Positions 28,985 to 37,575 of a DNA stretch of 64,000 nt are shown here, piece after piece. This stretch comes from Aeromonas hydrophila subsp. hydrophila ATCC 7966 (lineage in GTDB: Bacteria; Pseudomonadota; Gammaproteobacteria; Enterobacterales; Aeromonadaceae). Position numbers and translations under genes: made by a program. The notes under the pieces were generated by a model. The model had not been told where the DNA came from, did not search any database, and saw only the letters and a list, made by a program, of their open reading frames with translations. The DNA lies in contig NC_008570.1 of NCBI RefSeq assembly GCF_000014805.1, positions 3,105,001-3,169,000 on the forward strand, written 5' to 3'. Each line of letters starts with the position of its first letter. Position 1 is the stretch's first letter.

Positions 28985-29935
28985 TTAGCGCTGACGCTTC
29001 TTGGCGTACTTGCGACGTGCCCGTGCCTGACGCTCCTCTTCCCGCTCTGCCTTCTCCTTGGCCTTCTGTTCGGCCTCGGCCTCGGCTTCCACAATCTCGA
29101 CGCTCACCATCGCCGGGGTCTCCAGCGAGATGCGACCCAACAGGCCTGAGCGGAACTCGTTGACCAGGATCTCGGACGCCTTGTGCAGATCGGCCAGGCC
29201 GCCCTTGCGCATGAAGCCGCGCTGGCGGGCGATGAGCTCCAGCAGCTCGATCTCGGTTTCCGGCAGCTCGCTCAGCTGATAGCGCGTCTGGATCCGCTCC
29301 GGGTAGGCCTTGATGAAGTAATCGGCGGCAAACATGGCGATGTCGGCATAGTCAAATACCGTGTCCTTGATGGCGGCGGTGATCGCCAAGCGGTAGCCGC
29401 AGGAGGGCGGGTTGAGCTTGGGCCACAAGAAACCCGGGGTATCGGTCAGGATGACGTTGTTGTCCAGCTTGATCCGCTGCTGGGACTTGGTCACCCCCGC
29501 CTCGTTGCCGGTGCGGGCGATGATGCGCCCGGCCAGGGTGTTGATCAGGGTGGACTTGCCCACGTTGGGAATGCCCATGATCATGGCACGCACGCCGCGC
29601 AGCTCCAGATTGCGCTCCGGCAGCATCTCGTGGCAGAGAGTCAGCAGCTGCTTGATCTTCTCCGGCTCCTGCTGGGTCAGGGGCAATGCCTTGATCCCCT
29701 TCTCCTGCTCCATGTGGGCCACCCACAGCTCGGTGATCTCGGGATCGGCGAGATCCGCCTTGTTGAGCACCTTGATCACCGGAGTATCGCCGCGCAGCTC
29801 GGGCACCAGCGGGTTTTCGCTGGAGAAGGGGATGCGGGCGTCGAGCATCTCGATGATGACATCGACCTGGGGCATGACCTCGGCAATCTCTTTGCGGGCC
29901 TTGTGCATGTGGCCGGGGAACCAGTTGATGGACAT
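28985..29935 (-). CDS. ylqF: Ribosome biogenesis GTPase YlqF/RbgA family
   Basis: 316 residues from the ATG at 29935 (MSINWFPGHMHKA, the family start); an ATG 15 bases upstream is possible. A circularly permuted GTPase: G4 NKAD comes first (about 60), then G1 GIPNVGKST (about 125), G2 and G3 DTPGFLWPK. The C-terminal region has a basic tail rich in Lys/Arg (ERQARARRKYAKKRQR) suited to rRNA contact. B. subtilis RbgA assists late 50S assembly; gammaproteobacterial members are less studied. Confidence 0.92.
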   Translation of the reverse strand: MSINWFPGHMHKARKEIAEVMPQVDVIIEMLDARIPFSSENPLVPELRGDTPVIKVLNKADLADPEITELWVAHMEQEKGIKALPLTQQEPEKIKQLLTLCHEMLPERNLELRGVRAMIMGIPNVGKSTLINTLAGRIIARTGNEAGVTKSQQRIKLDNNVILTDTPGFLWPKLNPPSCGYRLAITAAIKDTVFDYADIAMFAADYFIKAYPERIQTRYQLSELPETEIELLELIARQRGFMRKGGLADLHKASEILVNEFRSGLLGRISLETPAMVSVEIVEAEAEAEQKAKEKAEREEERQARARRKYAKKRQR

Positions 29936-30267
29936 ATCCGTTACTCTCATCTAGGGACTGCGGGCGCTGGCTTGCGGTGGCGCGAGCGGCGAGCGGTGGC
30001 GGACGCAGGGCGTCGCAAGGGGGCGCATTTTACCTGCACACGCCCTGATTTGACAGGCCATTCTAGCCGCCAGCCCGCAATCCGGCCAGATTCTCCCCCA
30101 CCCGGCCCCCTCGCCCACCGGCGTCCCGTGCTCCGGCTGCATTAATATAAGCTATTGATACAACATAACATTCATGCAACACCTTCATCGGATTGTCATC
30201 CCGTTTCACTAAAAGTGTCATCTGCGACCTCTAGGCTGCGCTCAGGTTTTACAAGGAGCGAACCCCA
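29936..30267. promoter_or_regulatory. Divergent spacer with Pho-box array upstream of alkaline phosphatase genes
   Basis: Four 7-base elements recur every 11 bases: CCTTCAT (30182), TTGTCAT (30193), TTTCACT (30204) and GTGTCAT (30215). This is the layout of PhoB boxes (CTGTCAT repeats spaced by 4). The last pair is followed after 10 bases by TAGGCT (30232-30237), a plausible -10, as at E. coli phoA. AAGGAG lies 8-9 bases before the ATG at 30268. The upstream half (29936-30170) holds no gene; it should contain the ylqF promoter. Confidence 0.75.
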
Positions 30268-31659
30268 ATGAGAAAGATGGCAGGACTTGCATTGATGATC
30301 GGCGCCGCCCTGGCTGCCGGCTGCAACTCCAACAACGACAGCAGTGCGCCCGCCCCCGGCGCCAAGAACGTGATCTTCTTCCTCGGCGACGGCATGGGTC
30401 TCAATACCCTGACCGCCGCCCGCATCTACGGCGTCGGTGAAGAGGGCAGCCTCACCATCGATACCCTGCCGGAGACGGCCTTCATCAAGACCTTCTCCCA
30501 CGACGCCCAGGTGACCGACTCGGCCCCCTCCATGTCCGCCTACATGACCGGGGTCAAGAGCAACAACGGCGTCATCAGCATGGACAGCGACGCCACCCAG
30601 GAGAGCAACTGCAGCAAGAGCGCCGGCAAGCCGGTCACCACCTTGCTGGAGCTGGCCAAGGCCGCCGGCCGCGGCACCGGCGTGGTCACCACCACCCGGG
30701 TGACTCACGCCACCCCGGCCGCCACCTATGCCCACCTCTGCAACCGGGATCTGGAAGCCGACATCGCCGCCCAGCTGGTGCCCGGCGGCGCCGGTTACAA
30801 CAGCGCCCTCAAAGAGGGGGTGGACGTGGTGCTCGGCGGCGGCAGCAGCTTCTTCCTGCCGAAGGCAGACAAAGGCAAGCGCGAGGATGGCCGCAACCTC
30901 ATCGATGAAATGAAGGCCAAGGGCTACCAGTTTGCCGGCAATCTGGACGAGTTGAACAAGGCCGAGGCGGGCAAGCCGCTGCTGGGGCTGTTTGGCTCAA
31001 GCCACATGAAATATGACCTGGACCGGCCCGCCAGCGAGCCTTCCCTCACCCAGATGACCCTGGCTGCCATCAAGCAGCTCAAAGACCAGAAGCAGGGCTA
31101 CTTCCTGATGGTGGAAGGGGGCCGCATCGACCACGCCCTGCACGACACCAACGCCAAGCGTGCCCTGCAGGACACCCTCGCCTTCGACAACGCCATCAAG
31201 GCAACTCTCGACGAGGTGAAGAAAACCGATCCCGAGCTGAAAAACACCCTGATCGTGGTCACCGCCGACCATGACCACACGCTAGTCCTGAATGGTTATG
31301 CCAAGCGTACCGGCAAGACCACCGCCGACAACCCCGGCGTGCTCGGGCTGGTGAAGAACTACGAAACCGGTGAACCGAGCAAGGATGCCGATGGCATGCC
31401 CTACACCATCATCGGCTTTGGCAACGGCTACAACCGGGTGGACGGGCCGCGCAGCAGCGTGGCGCCGCTGGACGACGCCACCGTCTCCGCCAACGACTAT
31501 CACCAGGAGGTGGTGGTCAAGGTGGGCGAAATCGGCAACGAGACCCACGGCGGCACCGACGTCTTCCTCGGCGCCATCGGCCAGGGAGCGGATAGCTTCC
31601 ACGGCTCACTCGACAACACCGCCGTGTTCGGCAAGGTCAAGGCTGCGGCCGGGCTGTAA
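30268..31659 (+). CDS. Alkaline phosphatase, predicted lipoprotein
   Basis: 463-residue PhoA-superfamily enzyme that releases phosphate from monoesters. The N-terminus MRKMAGLALMIGAALAAGC is a lipoprotein signal (lipobox LAAG-C19), so it is probably membrane-anchored in the periplasm or at the outer membrane. Active-site features: FLGDGMG (metal Asp), VTDSAPSMSAY (Ser nucleophile in TDSA), EGGRIDHALH (metal Glu, Asp, His), TADHDHT and the late ETHGGTD His. It lies behind the Pho-box array and 11 bases before a second phosphatase, so the pair is probably phosphate-starvation induced. Confidence 0.93.
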   Translation: MRKMAGLALMIGAALAAGCNSNNDSSAPAPGAKNVIFFLGDGMGLNTLTAARIYGVGEEGSLTIDTLPETAFIKTFSHDAQVTDSAPSMSAYMTGVKSNNGVISMDSDATQESNCSKSAGKPVTTLLELAKAAGRGTGVVTTTRVTHATPAATYAHLCNRDLEADIAAQLVPGGAGYNSALKEGVDVVLGGGSSFFLPKADKGKREDGRNLIDEMKAKGYQFAGNLDELNKAEAGKPLLGLFGSSHMKYDLDRPASEPSLTQMTLAAIKQLKDQKQGYFLMVEGGRIDHALHDTNAKRALQDTLAFDNAIKATLDEVKKTDPELKNTLIVVTADHDHTLVLNGYAKRTGKTTADNPGVLGLVKNYETGEPSKDADGMPYTIIGFGNGYNRVDGPRSSVAPLDDATVSANDYHQEVVVKVGEIGNETHGGTDVFLGAIGQGADSFHGSLDNTAVFGKVKAAAGL

Positions 31660-31670
31660 GGAGCATTCCC

Positions 31671-33077
31671 ATGAAAAGAGCCATCAACCAATCCATGAAG
31701 CAGAACCTGCATAAAACCCTGGTCAGTACGGCCCTGCTGGCCGCCCTCGGCGGCGCGGCCCAGGCACAGGCAGCCGACGCCAAGAACGTCATCCTGTTCA
31801 TCGGCGACGGCATGGGCCCCACCGTGCTCACCGCCACCCGCCTCTACAAGGTGGGAGAAGAGGGCAATCTGGAGATGATGAAACTGGCCCGCAGCGCCCG
31901 CATCAAGACCTTCTCCAACGATGCCCAGACCACCGACTCGGCCCCCTCCATGGCGGCCTACACCACCGGGGTCAAGATGAACAACGAGGTGATCGCCATG
32001 AGCAGCGACACCAAAGCCGTCGCCCCCGGCAAGGACGCCAACGGCAACAAGGGCGTCAACAACTGCGCCAGCGACAACGGCAAGCCGGTACCCACCCTTC
32101 TCGAGCTGGCCAAGGCGGCGGGCAAGTCGGTGGGGGCCGTCACCACCACCGAGCTGACCCATGCCACCCCGGCCGCCACCTACTCCCACATCTGCCACCG
32201 CGATGCCGCCTACGCCATCGCCGCGCAGGCGGTACCGGGCGGTGCCGGCTTCAACCAGGCGCTGGGGGACGGGGTCGACGTGCTGATGGGGGGGGGCGCC
32301 AACCACTGGACACCCTACAACAGCACCAGCAACAAGGGCGGCCGCGCCGACGGGCGGGATCTCACCGCCGAGCTGACCGCCCAGGGCTATCGCTACGTCA
32401 CTACCAAAGATGATCTGGCTGGCGTCAACTCGGGCAAGGTGCTTGGCCTGTTCAGTGCCAAGTCCCACCTCGACTACGAGCTGGATCGCGTCGCCAAGGG
32501 GCCGGCCAATACCCAGCCGTCGCTCTCCGAGATGACCGCCAAGGCGATCGATCTGCTCAGCCAGAACAGCCAGGGTTACTTCCTGATGGTGGAAGGGGGC
32601 CGGATCGACCACGCCCTGCACGGCACCAATGCCAAGCGCTCGCTCACCGACGCGGTGGCGCTGGACGACGCGGTCAAGACGGCGCTCGGCAAGGTGGACT
32701 TGGAAGATACCCTGATCGTGGTCACCGCCGACCATGACCACACCATGACCATCAACGGCTACTCCGCCAAGGGCAACAAGGTGCTGGATCTGGTGAAAAA
32801 TGGCGATGGCTCGACCCAGAACGACGTGGATGGCAAGCCGTTTACCACCCTGGTGTTCGGCAACGGCCCCAACCGCCCCGACGTGCGCCCCACCCTCACC
32901 AGCGATCAGGTGATGGCGGACGACTACCTGCAGGAGACCGGGGTCAAGCTCGGCTCCGAGACCCACGGCGGCGGCGATGTGATGCTGTTCGCGGACGGCG
33001 CCGGCAGCAGCCGCTTCAAGGGCACGCTGGATAACACCAAGGTGTTCGGCAAGCTGAAGGAGGCGCTCGGCCTGTAA
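31671..33077 (+). CDS. Alkaline phosphatase, second of tandem pair
   Basis: 468-residue paralogue of the preceding gene with the same motif order: FIGDGMGPT, TTDSAPSMAAYTTGVK, EGGRIDHALHGTNAKR, TADHDHTM and SETHGGGD. Its N-terminus is a conventional signal peptide (STALLAALGGAAQAQA, cleaved before ADAKN) with no lipobox Cys, so this copy should be soluble in the periplasm or secreted. Strong TAAGGAG precedes the ATG. It is probably co-transcribed from the Pho-box promoter. The C-terminal GTLDNTKVFGKLK matches the end of copy one. Confidence 0.93.
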   Translation: MKRAINQSMKQNLHKTLVSTALLAALGGAAQAQAADAKNVILFIGDGMGPTVLTATRLYKVGEEGNLEMMKLARSARIKTFSNDAQTTDSAPSMAAYTTGVKMNNEVIAMSSDTKAVAPGKDANGNKGVNNCASDNGKPVPTLLELAKAAGKSVGAVTTTELTHATPAATYSHICHRDAAYAIAAQAVPGGAGFNQALGDGVDVLMGGGANHWTPYNSTSNKGGRADGRDLTAELTAQGYRYVTTKDDLAGVNSGKVLGLFSAKSHLDYELDRVAKGPANTQPSLSEMTAKAIDLLSQNSQGYFLMVEGGRIDHALHGTNAKRSLTDAVALDDAVKTALGKVDLEDTLIVVTADHDHTMTINGYSAKGNKVLDLVKNGDGSTQNDVDGKPFTTLVFGNGPNRPDVRPTLTSDQVMADDYLQETGVKLGSETHGGGDVMLFADGAGSSRFKGTLDNTKVFGKLKEALGL

Positions 33078-33080
33078 ACG

Positions 33081-33109
33081 GCAGGGCCCGGCAGGGTGCC
33101 GGGCCCTGC
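33081..33109 (+). terminator. GC-rich hairpin after second phosphatase gene
   Basis: Perfect 13-bp stem (GCAGGGCCCGGCA/TGCCGGGCCCTGC, 3-base loop) with no T-run. It may protect the mRNA 3' end or attenuate rather than fully terminate before the gene 18 bases later. Confidence 0.55.
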
Positions 33110-33127
33110 TCATTCGAGCGATCCCCT

Positions 33128-33811
33128 ATGATGCGACTGTTACTTCCATTGTGGCTGCTCGCCAGCAGCCTCGCTTTTCCCCTCCTGGCCGATGAAGTCC
33201 CCGATCTGGCCGCCCGCATCCGCTATCAGGACAGGGTCACCAGCAGCGACGGCATCAGCAAGGAGAGCCAGTGGCAGGAGAAGTGGCTGCGGGTTGGCGA
33301 TCAGGTGTGGAGCCAGCGGCTCATCCCGCTGCCCCTTGCCCGCGCCTATCACGCCACCCATGATGCCACCCCGGGTCACAAGCACTTTACCCACCAGATG
33401 GCGGCGCGCTGGGTGACCCGCGACCAGCAGGGTATGCTGCAACTGCGCTACGCCGACAGCTGGCACAACCAGCTGGTGGAGGTGCCGGAAGAGGAGTACG
33501 GCCAGGTGGCCTTCAAGCCGGATTGGGAGCGGATCCACCACCTCATCAACCCGGCCCTGTTGCAAGAGATGACCCCCCTCGACGAGGCGGCCCCCGAACA
33601 GGCGCGCTGGTATGAAAAACGCGAGGGCAGGCAGCGCACCCGCATCCTCTGGTCCAACCGCTGGCAGCTGCCGCTGGTGGTGGAGTCGGCGAGCCTCGAC
33701 GGTTATCGCAGCTACCGGATGGAGGTGACCCTCAAGCCCCTGCCAAAGAGCCTGCCCTGGCAGCAGCTGGAAGGCTACCAGACCCTGGATCTGCGGGATT
33801 TCTTCGACTGA
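33128..33811 (+). CDS. Conserved hypothetical periplasmic protein
   Basis: 227 residues with a signal peptide (LLLPLWLLASSLAFPLLA, cleaved before DEVPD). I do not recognise a named family. The mature part is rich in Trp, His and Arg, with an HATHDATPGHKHFTHQMAARW segment, a YADSWHNQLVEV stretch and an all-beta-looking C-terminus ending LDLRDFFD. It starts 18 bases after a GC-rich hairpin that follows the two alkaline phosphatases, in the same direction, so partial co-transcription under PhoB is possible. Two ATGs (33128, 33131) are adjacent; no strong ribosome-binding site is seen. Confidence 0.75.
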   Translation: MMRLLLPLWLLASSLAFPLLADEVPDLAARIRYQDRVTSSDGISKESQWQEKWLRVGDQVWSQRLIPLPLARAYHATHDATPGHKHFTHQMAARWVTRDQQGMLQLRYADSWHNQLVEVPEEEYGQVAFKPDWERIHHLINPALLQEMTPLDEAAPEQARWYEKREGRQRTRILWSNRWQLPLVVESASLDGYRSYRMEVTLKPLPKSLPWQQLEGYQTLDLRDFFD

Positions 33812-33891
33812 CGGGACGCCCCGAATGGGGTGAGCTGATTTGTGCTGACGGGATGTTACACTCTGTGTACTCATCCCGGATCCGGCCTGCC

Positions 33892-34623
33892 ATGCGTACT
33901 TCCCCGCTCTTGCTGCTTTGCGCCCTGCTCTTCCCCGCCGCCCAGGCTAAGGCCGTGGTGGTGATCGCCGCCGAAATCCCCCCCTATGTCATTCGCTCCT
34001 ATCAGGGCGCCCCGAGCGGCATGGCCATCGAGGTGCTGGAGGAGGCGGCCCGCCGCCTCAAGGAGCCGCTGACCATCGAGCTGATGCCACTGGCCCGCGC
34101 CCTCAGCCAGACCCGCCATCGCCAGGACGTGCTGCTGGTGCCGCCGGTGCGCAGCCCCCAACGCGAGCCGCAGTTCCTGTGGATTGCACCGCTGCTGGAC
34201 GAGGCCTTCGTGCTGGTCAGCCATCGCCACTACCACCCGGCCCCCATCACCAGCAAAGAGCTGCCCGGCCTCACCATCGGCGTGATGCGCGGCTCCTATG
34301 GCCAAAGCCTGCTGCAGCCCTACCCGCAAGTGAAACAGGCGCTGGTGGCCGAGGAGATCCACAACGCCAGCAAGCTGGCGCTGGGCCGCATCCAGGGCTG
34401 GGCGGTGGCCTGGAACAGCGCCCGCTACAACCAGCAGCAGGCCGGCCTGCCGCTGGCGGATCTGGTGCGTGGCGACACCCTACAGCGGGCTTCGCTCTAT
34501 CTGGCCGCCAGCCCTCGTTTCCCGGCCGCCGAGGCGACCCGCTGGCGCAAGATCATCACCGCCATGCGCGACGATGGCAGCCTGGCGCGCATCATCAAGC
34601 AGTACGATTACCAGGCCCCCTGA
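33892..34623 (+). CDS. Orphan periplasmic solute-binding protein (SBP_bac_3 type)
   Basis: 243 residues from the ATG at 33892, with a signal peptide ending at about AAQAKA before VVVIAAEIPPYVI. The fold pattern EIPPYV, GMAIEVLEEAARRL, then MPLARALSQTR is typical of family 3 amino-acid-type binding proteins, in the short branch often found without ABC partners. No permease or ATPase is adjacent. It may be a sensor or scavenger; the ligand is unknown. A second orphan of the same general type is at 43887. Confidence 0.82.
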   Translation: MRTSPLLLLCALLFPAAQAKAVVVIAAEIPPYVIRSYQGAPSGMAIEVLEEAARRLKEPLTIELMPLARALSQTRHRQDVLLVPPVRSPQREPQFLWIAPLLDEAFVLVSHRHYHPAPITSKELPGLTIGVMRGSYGQSLLQPYPQVKQALVAEEIHNASKLALGRIQGWAVAWNSARYNQQQAGLPLADLVRGDTLQRASLYLAASPRFPAAEATRWRKIITAMRDDGSLARIIKQYDYQAP

Positions 34624-34855
34624 CAAGCTTGTCAGGATAATTGCCAAAGCAGTCCAGAATGGTTATGGTATCCCCATGAAAGCGCTCATTATTTTATCAA
34701 GCCAGCTCACACCCCGTTGAGCCCCCGCCCTCGCCTCCGACAGCGAGTCGTTCGGGGGCATCGCATTCCCGATCTGTTTTTTTCGTATCGCACACTCTTT
34801 TTCGACCAGCTTGCCCGTCATCCTGGTCCTTTAACCCATTGATAAGGAATATCTT

Positions 34856-35251
34856 ATGAAACAACCTCATCTCGTGATCTCCAGCCTGGATCTCGACCGC
34901 ATCGAGCAGCTGCTCGGCAACCATCCCCAGCACCTTGCCCTGCAGGAGGAGCTGGATCGCGCCGAGATGCGCGAGCCGGCCGACATGCCGCCGGACGTGG
35001 TCACCATGAACAGCACGGTGCGCTTCAAGATGCCGAGCAGCGGCAACGAGTTCTGCCTGACCCTGGTCTACCCCAAGGACGTGCAGGGTGACGAGTCGAA
35101 AATCTCCGTGCTGGCTCCGGTCGGCAGCGCCCTGCTCGGCCTGAAGGTAGGCGACAGCATCGCCTGGCCCGGCCCGGCCGGTCGCACCATCGAGGTAGAG
35201 ATCCTGGAAGTGGTCTATCAGCCGGAGCGTGCCGGCGAGCTGCACCGCTAA
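34856..35251 (+). CDS. rnk: Regulator of nucleoside diphosphate kinase Rnk
   Basis: 131-residue protein with a short N-terminal helical part and a C-terminal GreA/GreB-like FKBP-type domain (VVTMNSTVRF...ISVLAPVGSALLGLKVGDSIAWPGP). Rnk binds RNA polymerase near the secondary channel and affects Ndk levels. Length matches E. coli Rnk (136). AAGGA lies 8 bases before the ATG. It is monocistronic in appearance, in the space between the orphan binding protein and uhpA. Confidence 0.94.
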   Translation: MKQPHLVISSLDLDRIEQLLGNHPQHLALQEELDRAEMREPADMPPDVVTMNSTVRFKMPSSGNEFCLTLVYPKDVQGDESKISVLAPVGSALLGLKVGDSIAWPGPAGRTIEVEILEVVYQPERAGELHR

Positions 35252-35440
35252 TCCTCCCGGGTACGTGCCAAGCCGCTGGCGCAGGCCTGCGCACGTGCCC
35301 GCCCCTGATCCCGATCAAGCTTTGCCACAGAAGCGCCGCCGATCCCGCTCACATGCCCTGCTTTCTCTTGAGCCCGGACGAGGCGGCAGGTATCTTGTTG
35401 GCCGCGCCAGCACCCTGGCCGCAGATTTCAGGCTGACATC

Positions 35441-36031
35441 ATGATAAAGATTGCCCTCATAGACGATCACCAGATCGTCCGCTCCGGCTTTGCCCAACTG
35501 CTCAATCTCGAACCCGACCTGCGGGTGGTGGCCGAATTCGGCTCCGCCGCCGAGGCGCTGGCGGGACTGCCCGGCAGCGGCGTGCAGCTGTGCGTGTGCG
35601 ACATCTCCATGCCGGACCAGTCCGGGCTGGATCTGCTCAAGCGCCTCCCTTCCGGCCTCGCCGTGGTGATGCTGTCGGTGCACGACAGCCCGGCGTTGAT
35701 CGAGCAGGCGCTGCAGGCCGGCGCCAAGGGGTTTCTCTCCAAACGCTGCAGCCCGGATGAGCTGATCGCCGCGGTGCGCACCGCCGCCCACGGTGGCTGC
35801 TACCTCACCCCGGACATCGCCCACAAGCTGGCCTGCAACAGCCAGGATCCGCTCACCAACCGGGAGCGGGAGGTGGCCCAGCTGCTGGCGCGAGGACTGG
35901 AGGTGAAGGCCATCGCCGAGCAGCTCGGCCTCTCCCCCAAGACGGTGCACGTGCACCGCGCCAACCTGATGGACAAACTCAAGGTCAGCAACAACGTGGA
36001 GCTGGCCCACCGCATGCTGGACAGCTGGTGA
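35441..36031 (+). CDS. uhpA: Response regulator UhpA
   Basis: 196-residue NarL/FixJ-type regulator, activator of hexose-phosphate uptake in E. coli. Receiver has D8/D9, phospho-acceptor D54 ([12 protein letters not shown]), and K in FLSKRCSP. The LuxR-type HTH is [32 protein letters not shown]. The stop overlaps the uhpB GTG start (GTGA, 4 bases), so uhpA and uhpB are coupled. Confidence 0.94.
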   Translation: MIKIALIDDHQIVRSGFAQLLNLEPDLRVVAEFGSAAEALAGLPGSGVQLCVCDISMPDQSGLDLLKRLPSGLAVVMLSVHDSPALIEQALQAGAKGFLSKRCSPDELIAAVRTAAHGGCYLTPDIAHKLACNSQDPLTNREREVAQLLARGLEVKAIAEQLGLSPKTVHVHRANLMDKLKVSNNVELAHRMLDSW

Positions 36032-37548
36032 TCCCCCGTCTTGCCAGCTATGTCGCCATCTCGCTGGCGGCCTGCTTCATCTTTGCCGCCGGCTGGTTCT
36101 GCCTGTGGAGCATCGGCCTGCACCTGGCGGGCTCACCCATGCTGGCGGCTCTGCTGTTCCCCTTCGGCCTGCGTCTGGGGCTGCTGCTGCAAAGCCCGAT
36201 CTCCTACTGGCCGCCGCTGCTGCTGTGCGAATCCCTGCTGCTCTACTGGCTCAACCAGGAGGTGGGGCTGCCGCTGTGGCCGCTCATTCAGGCGGGCAGC
36301 CTGCTCACCCTGCTGCCGCTGCTGATCGCCCGCCGCCAGCCGGTGCGCAACGACTGGCAGCAACTGCTGGTGCTGCTGGCCACCGTCACGGTGGCGGCGG
36401 GACTGCAATCCCTGCTCTGGCATCTGGCCGGCGAGGATGGCCTCACCGCGCTGCTGCTCACCCTCACCGGCGGGCTGACGCTGACCTCCACCTGCATGCT
36501 GATCTGGCACTACCTCACCCGCGCCACCTGGGTGCCGCTCGGGCCGACCCTGGTGGATCAGCCGGTGGACTGGCGTTTTCGCCATCTGGTCTGGTATCTG
36601 CTGCTGTTCGTGCTGAGCCTCTGGCTGCAACTCGGCCTGCCGGACTCGCTGGTGCGCTTCACCCCGTTTTGCCTGGCCATCCCCATCATGGCCATGGCCT
36701 GGCGCTACGGCTGGCAGGGGGCCCTGCTCGCCACCCTGATGAACACGGTGGCGCTGATGGCCGGCCAGGCCTGGCACGATCATCCGCTCGACCTGCTGCT
36801 CTCCCTGTTGGCCCAGAGCCTCACCGGCCTGCTGCTCGGCGCCGGCATCCAGCGCCAGCGCGAGCTCAACCAGGCGCTGACCCGCCAGCTCGCCCACAAT
36901 CGCCAACTCACCGAGCGGTTGCTGGAGACCGAAGAGAGCATCCGCAAGGAGGTGGCGCGCGAGCTGCACGACGACATCGGCCAGACCATCACCGCCATCC
37001 GCACCCAGGCCGGCATAGTGCGCCGCCTCGCCCCGGACAATGCCGGGGTCGGCCAGAGCAGCGCCCTCATCGAGACGCTGTCGCTGGGCATCTACGACGC
37101 GGTGCGCGGCCTGCTCGGCCGGCTGCGCCCCCGCCAGCTCGACGACATGAGCCTGGAGCAGGCAGTACGCGGCCTGCTGCGGGAGCTGGAGCTGGAGCGC
37201 CGCGGCATCGTCACCCGGCTTGAATGGCAGCTGGCGGATGCCGGCCTCTCCGATGCCCAGCGGGTCACCCTGTTTCGGGTCTGTCAGGAGGGGCTCAACA
37301 ACGTGGTGAAACACGCCAATGCCAGCTCGGTCACCATCCGGGCCCACCGCCAGGGTGAGCGACTGACTCTGCTGCTGGAAGACGACGGCTGCGGCCTGCC
37401 CGAACACCGCACGCCCCAAGGCTATGGCCTGCTCGGCATTCGCGAGCGGGTGCAGGCGCTGGGAGGCGCATTGCAGCTTTCTTGCGTGCACGGTACCCAG
37501 CTGACCGTGACCCTGCCCGGCCGCAAACGAGAGGAGAGTCATGAGTAA
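36028..37548 (+). CDS. uhpB: Sensor histidine kinase UhpB
   Basis: 506-residue kinase starting with a GTG inside the uhpA stop. The N-terminal half is a multi-helix MASE1-type membrane domain (about 8-275). The cytoplasmic part has a HisKA_3 dimerization motif with the phospho-acceptor H314 ([12 protein letters not shown]), and an HATPase with N-box [14 protein letters not shown] and G-box [10 protein letters not shown]...[11 protein letters not shown]. With UhpC it senses external glucose-6-phosphate. Length equals the E. coli protein (500). An 11-codon ORF begins at the uhpB stop and may help coupling to uhpC. Confidence 0.94.
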   Translation: MIPRLASYVAISLAACFIFAAGWFCLWSIGLHLAGSPMLAALLFPFGLRLGLLLQSPISYWPPLLLCESLLLYWLNQEVGLPLWPLIQAGSLLTLLPLLIARRQPVRNDWQQLLVLLATVTVAAGLQSLLWHLAGEDGLTALLLTLTGGLTLTSTCMLIWHYLTRATWVPLGPTLVDQPVDWRFRHLVWYLLLFVLSLWLQLGLPDSLVRFTPFCLAIPIMAMAWRYGWQGALLATLMNTVALMAGQAWHDHPLDLLLSLLAQSLTGLLLGAGIQRQRELNQALTRQLAHNRQLTERLLETEESIRKEVARELHDDIGQTITAIRTQAGIVRRLAPDNAGVGQSSALIETLSLGIYDAVRGLLGRLRPRQLDDMSLEQAVRGLLRELELERRGIVTRLEWQLADAGLSDAQRVTLFRVCQEGLNNVVKHANASSVTIRAHRQGERLTLLLEDDGCGLPEHRTPQGYGLLGIRERVQALGGALQLSCVHGTQLTVTLPGRKREESHE

Positions 37549-37575
37549 CACCCAGTCGCAGGGGAGAACCGCCTG

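Noticed and set aside
34676..34720. 14-codon ORF (MKALIILSSQLTPR) between the binding protein and rnk
   Set aside because: No convincing ribosome-binding site or context; could be chance.
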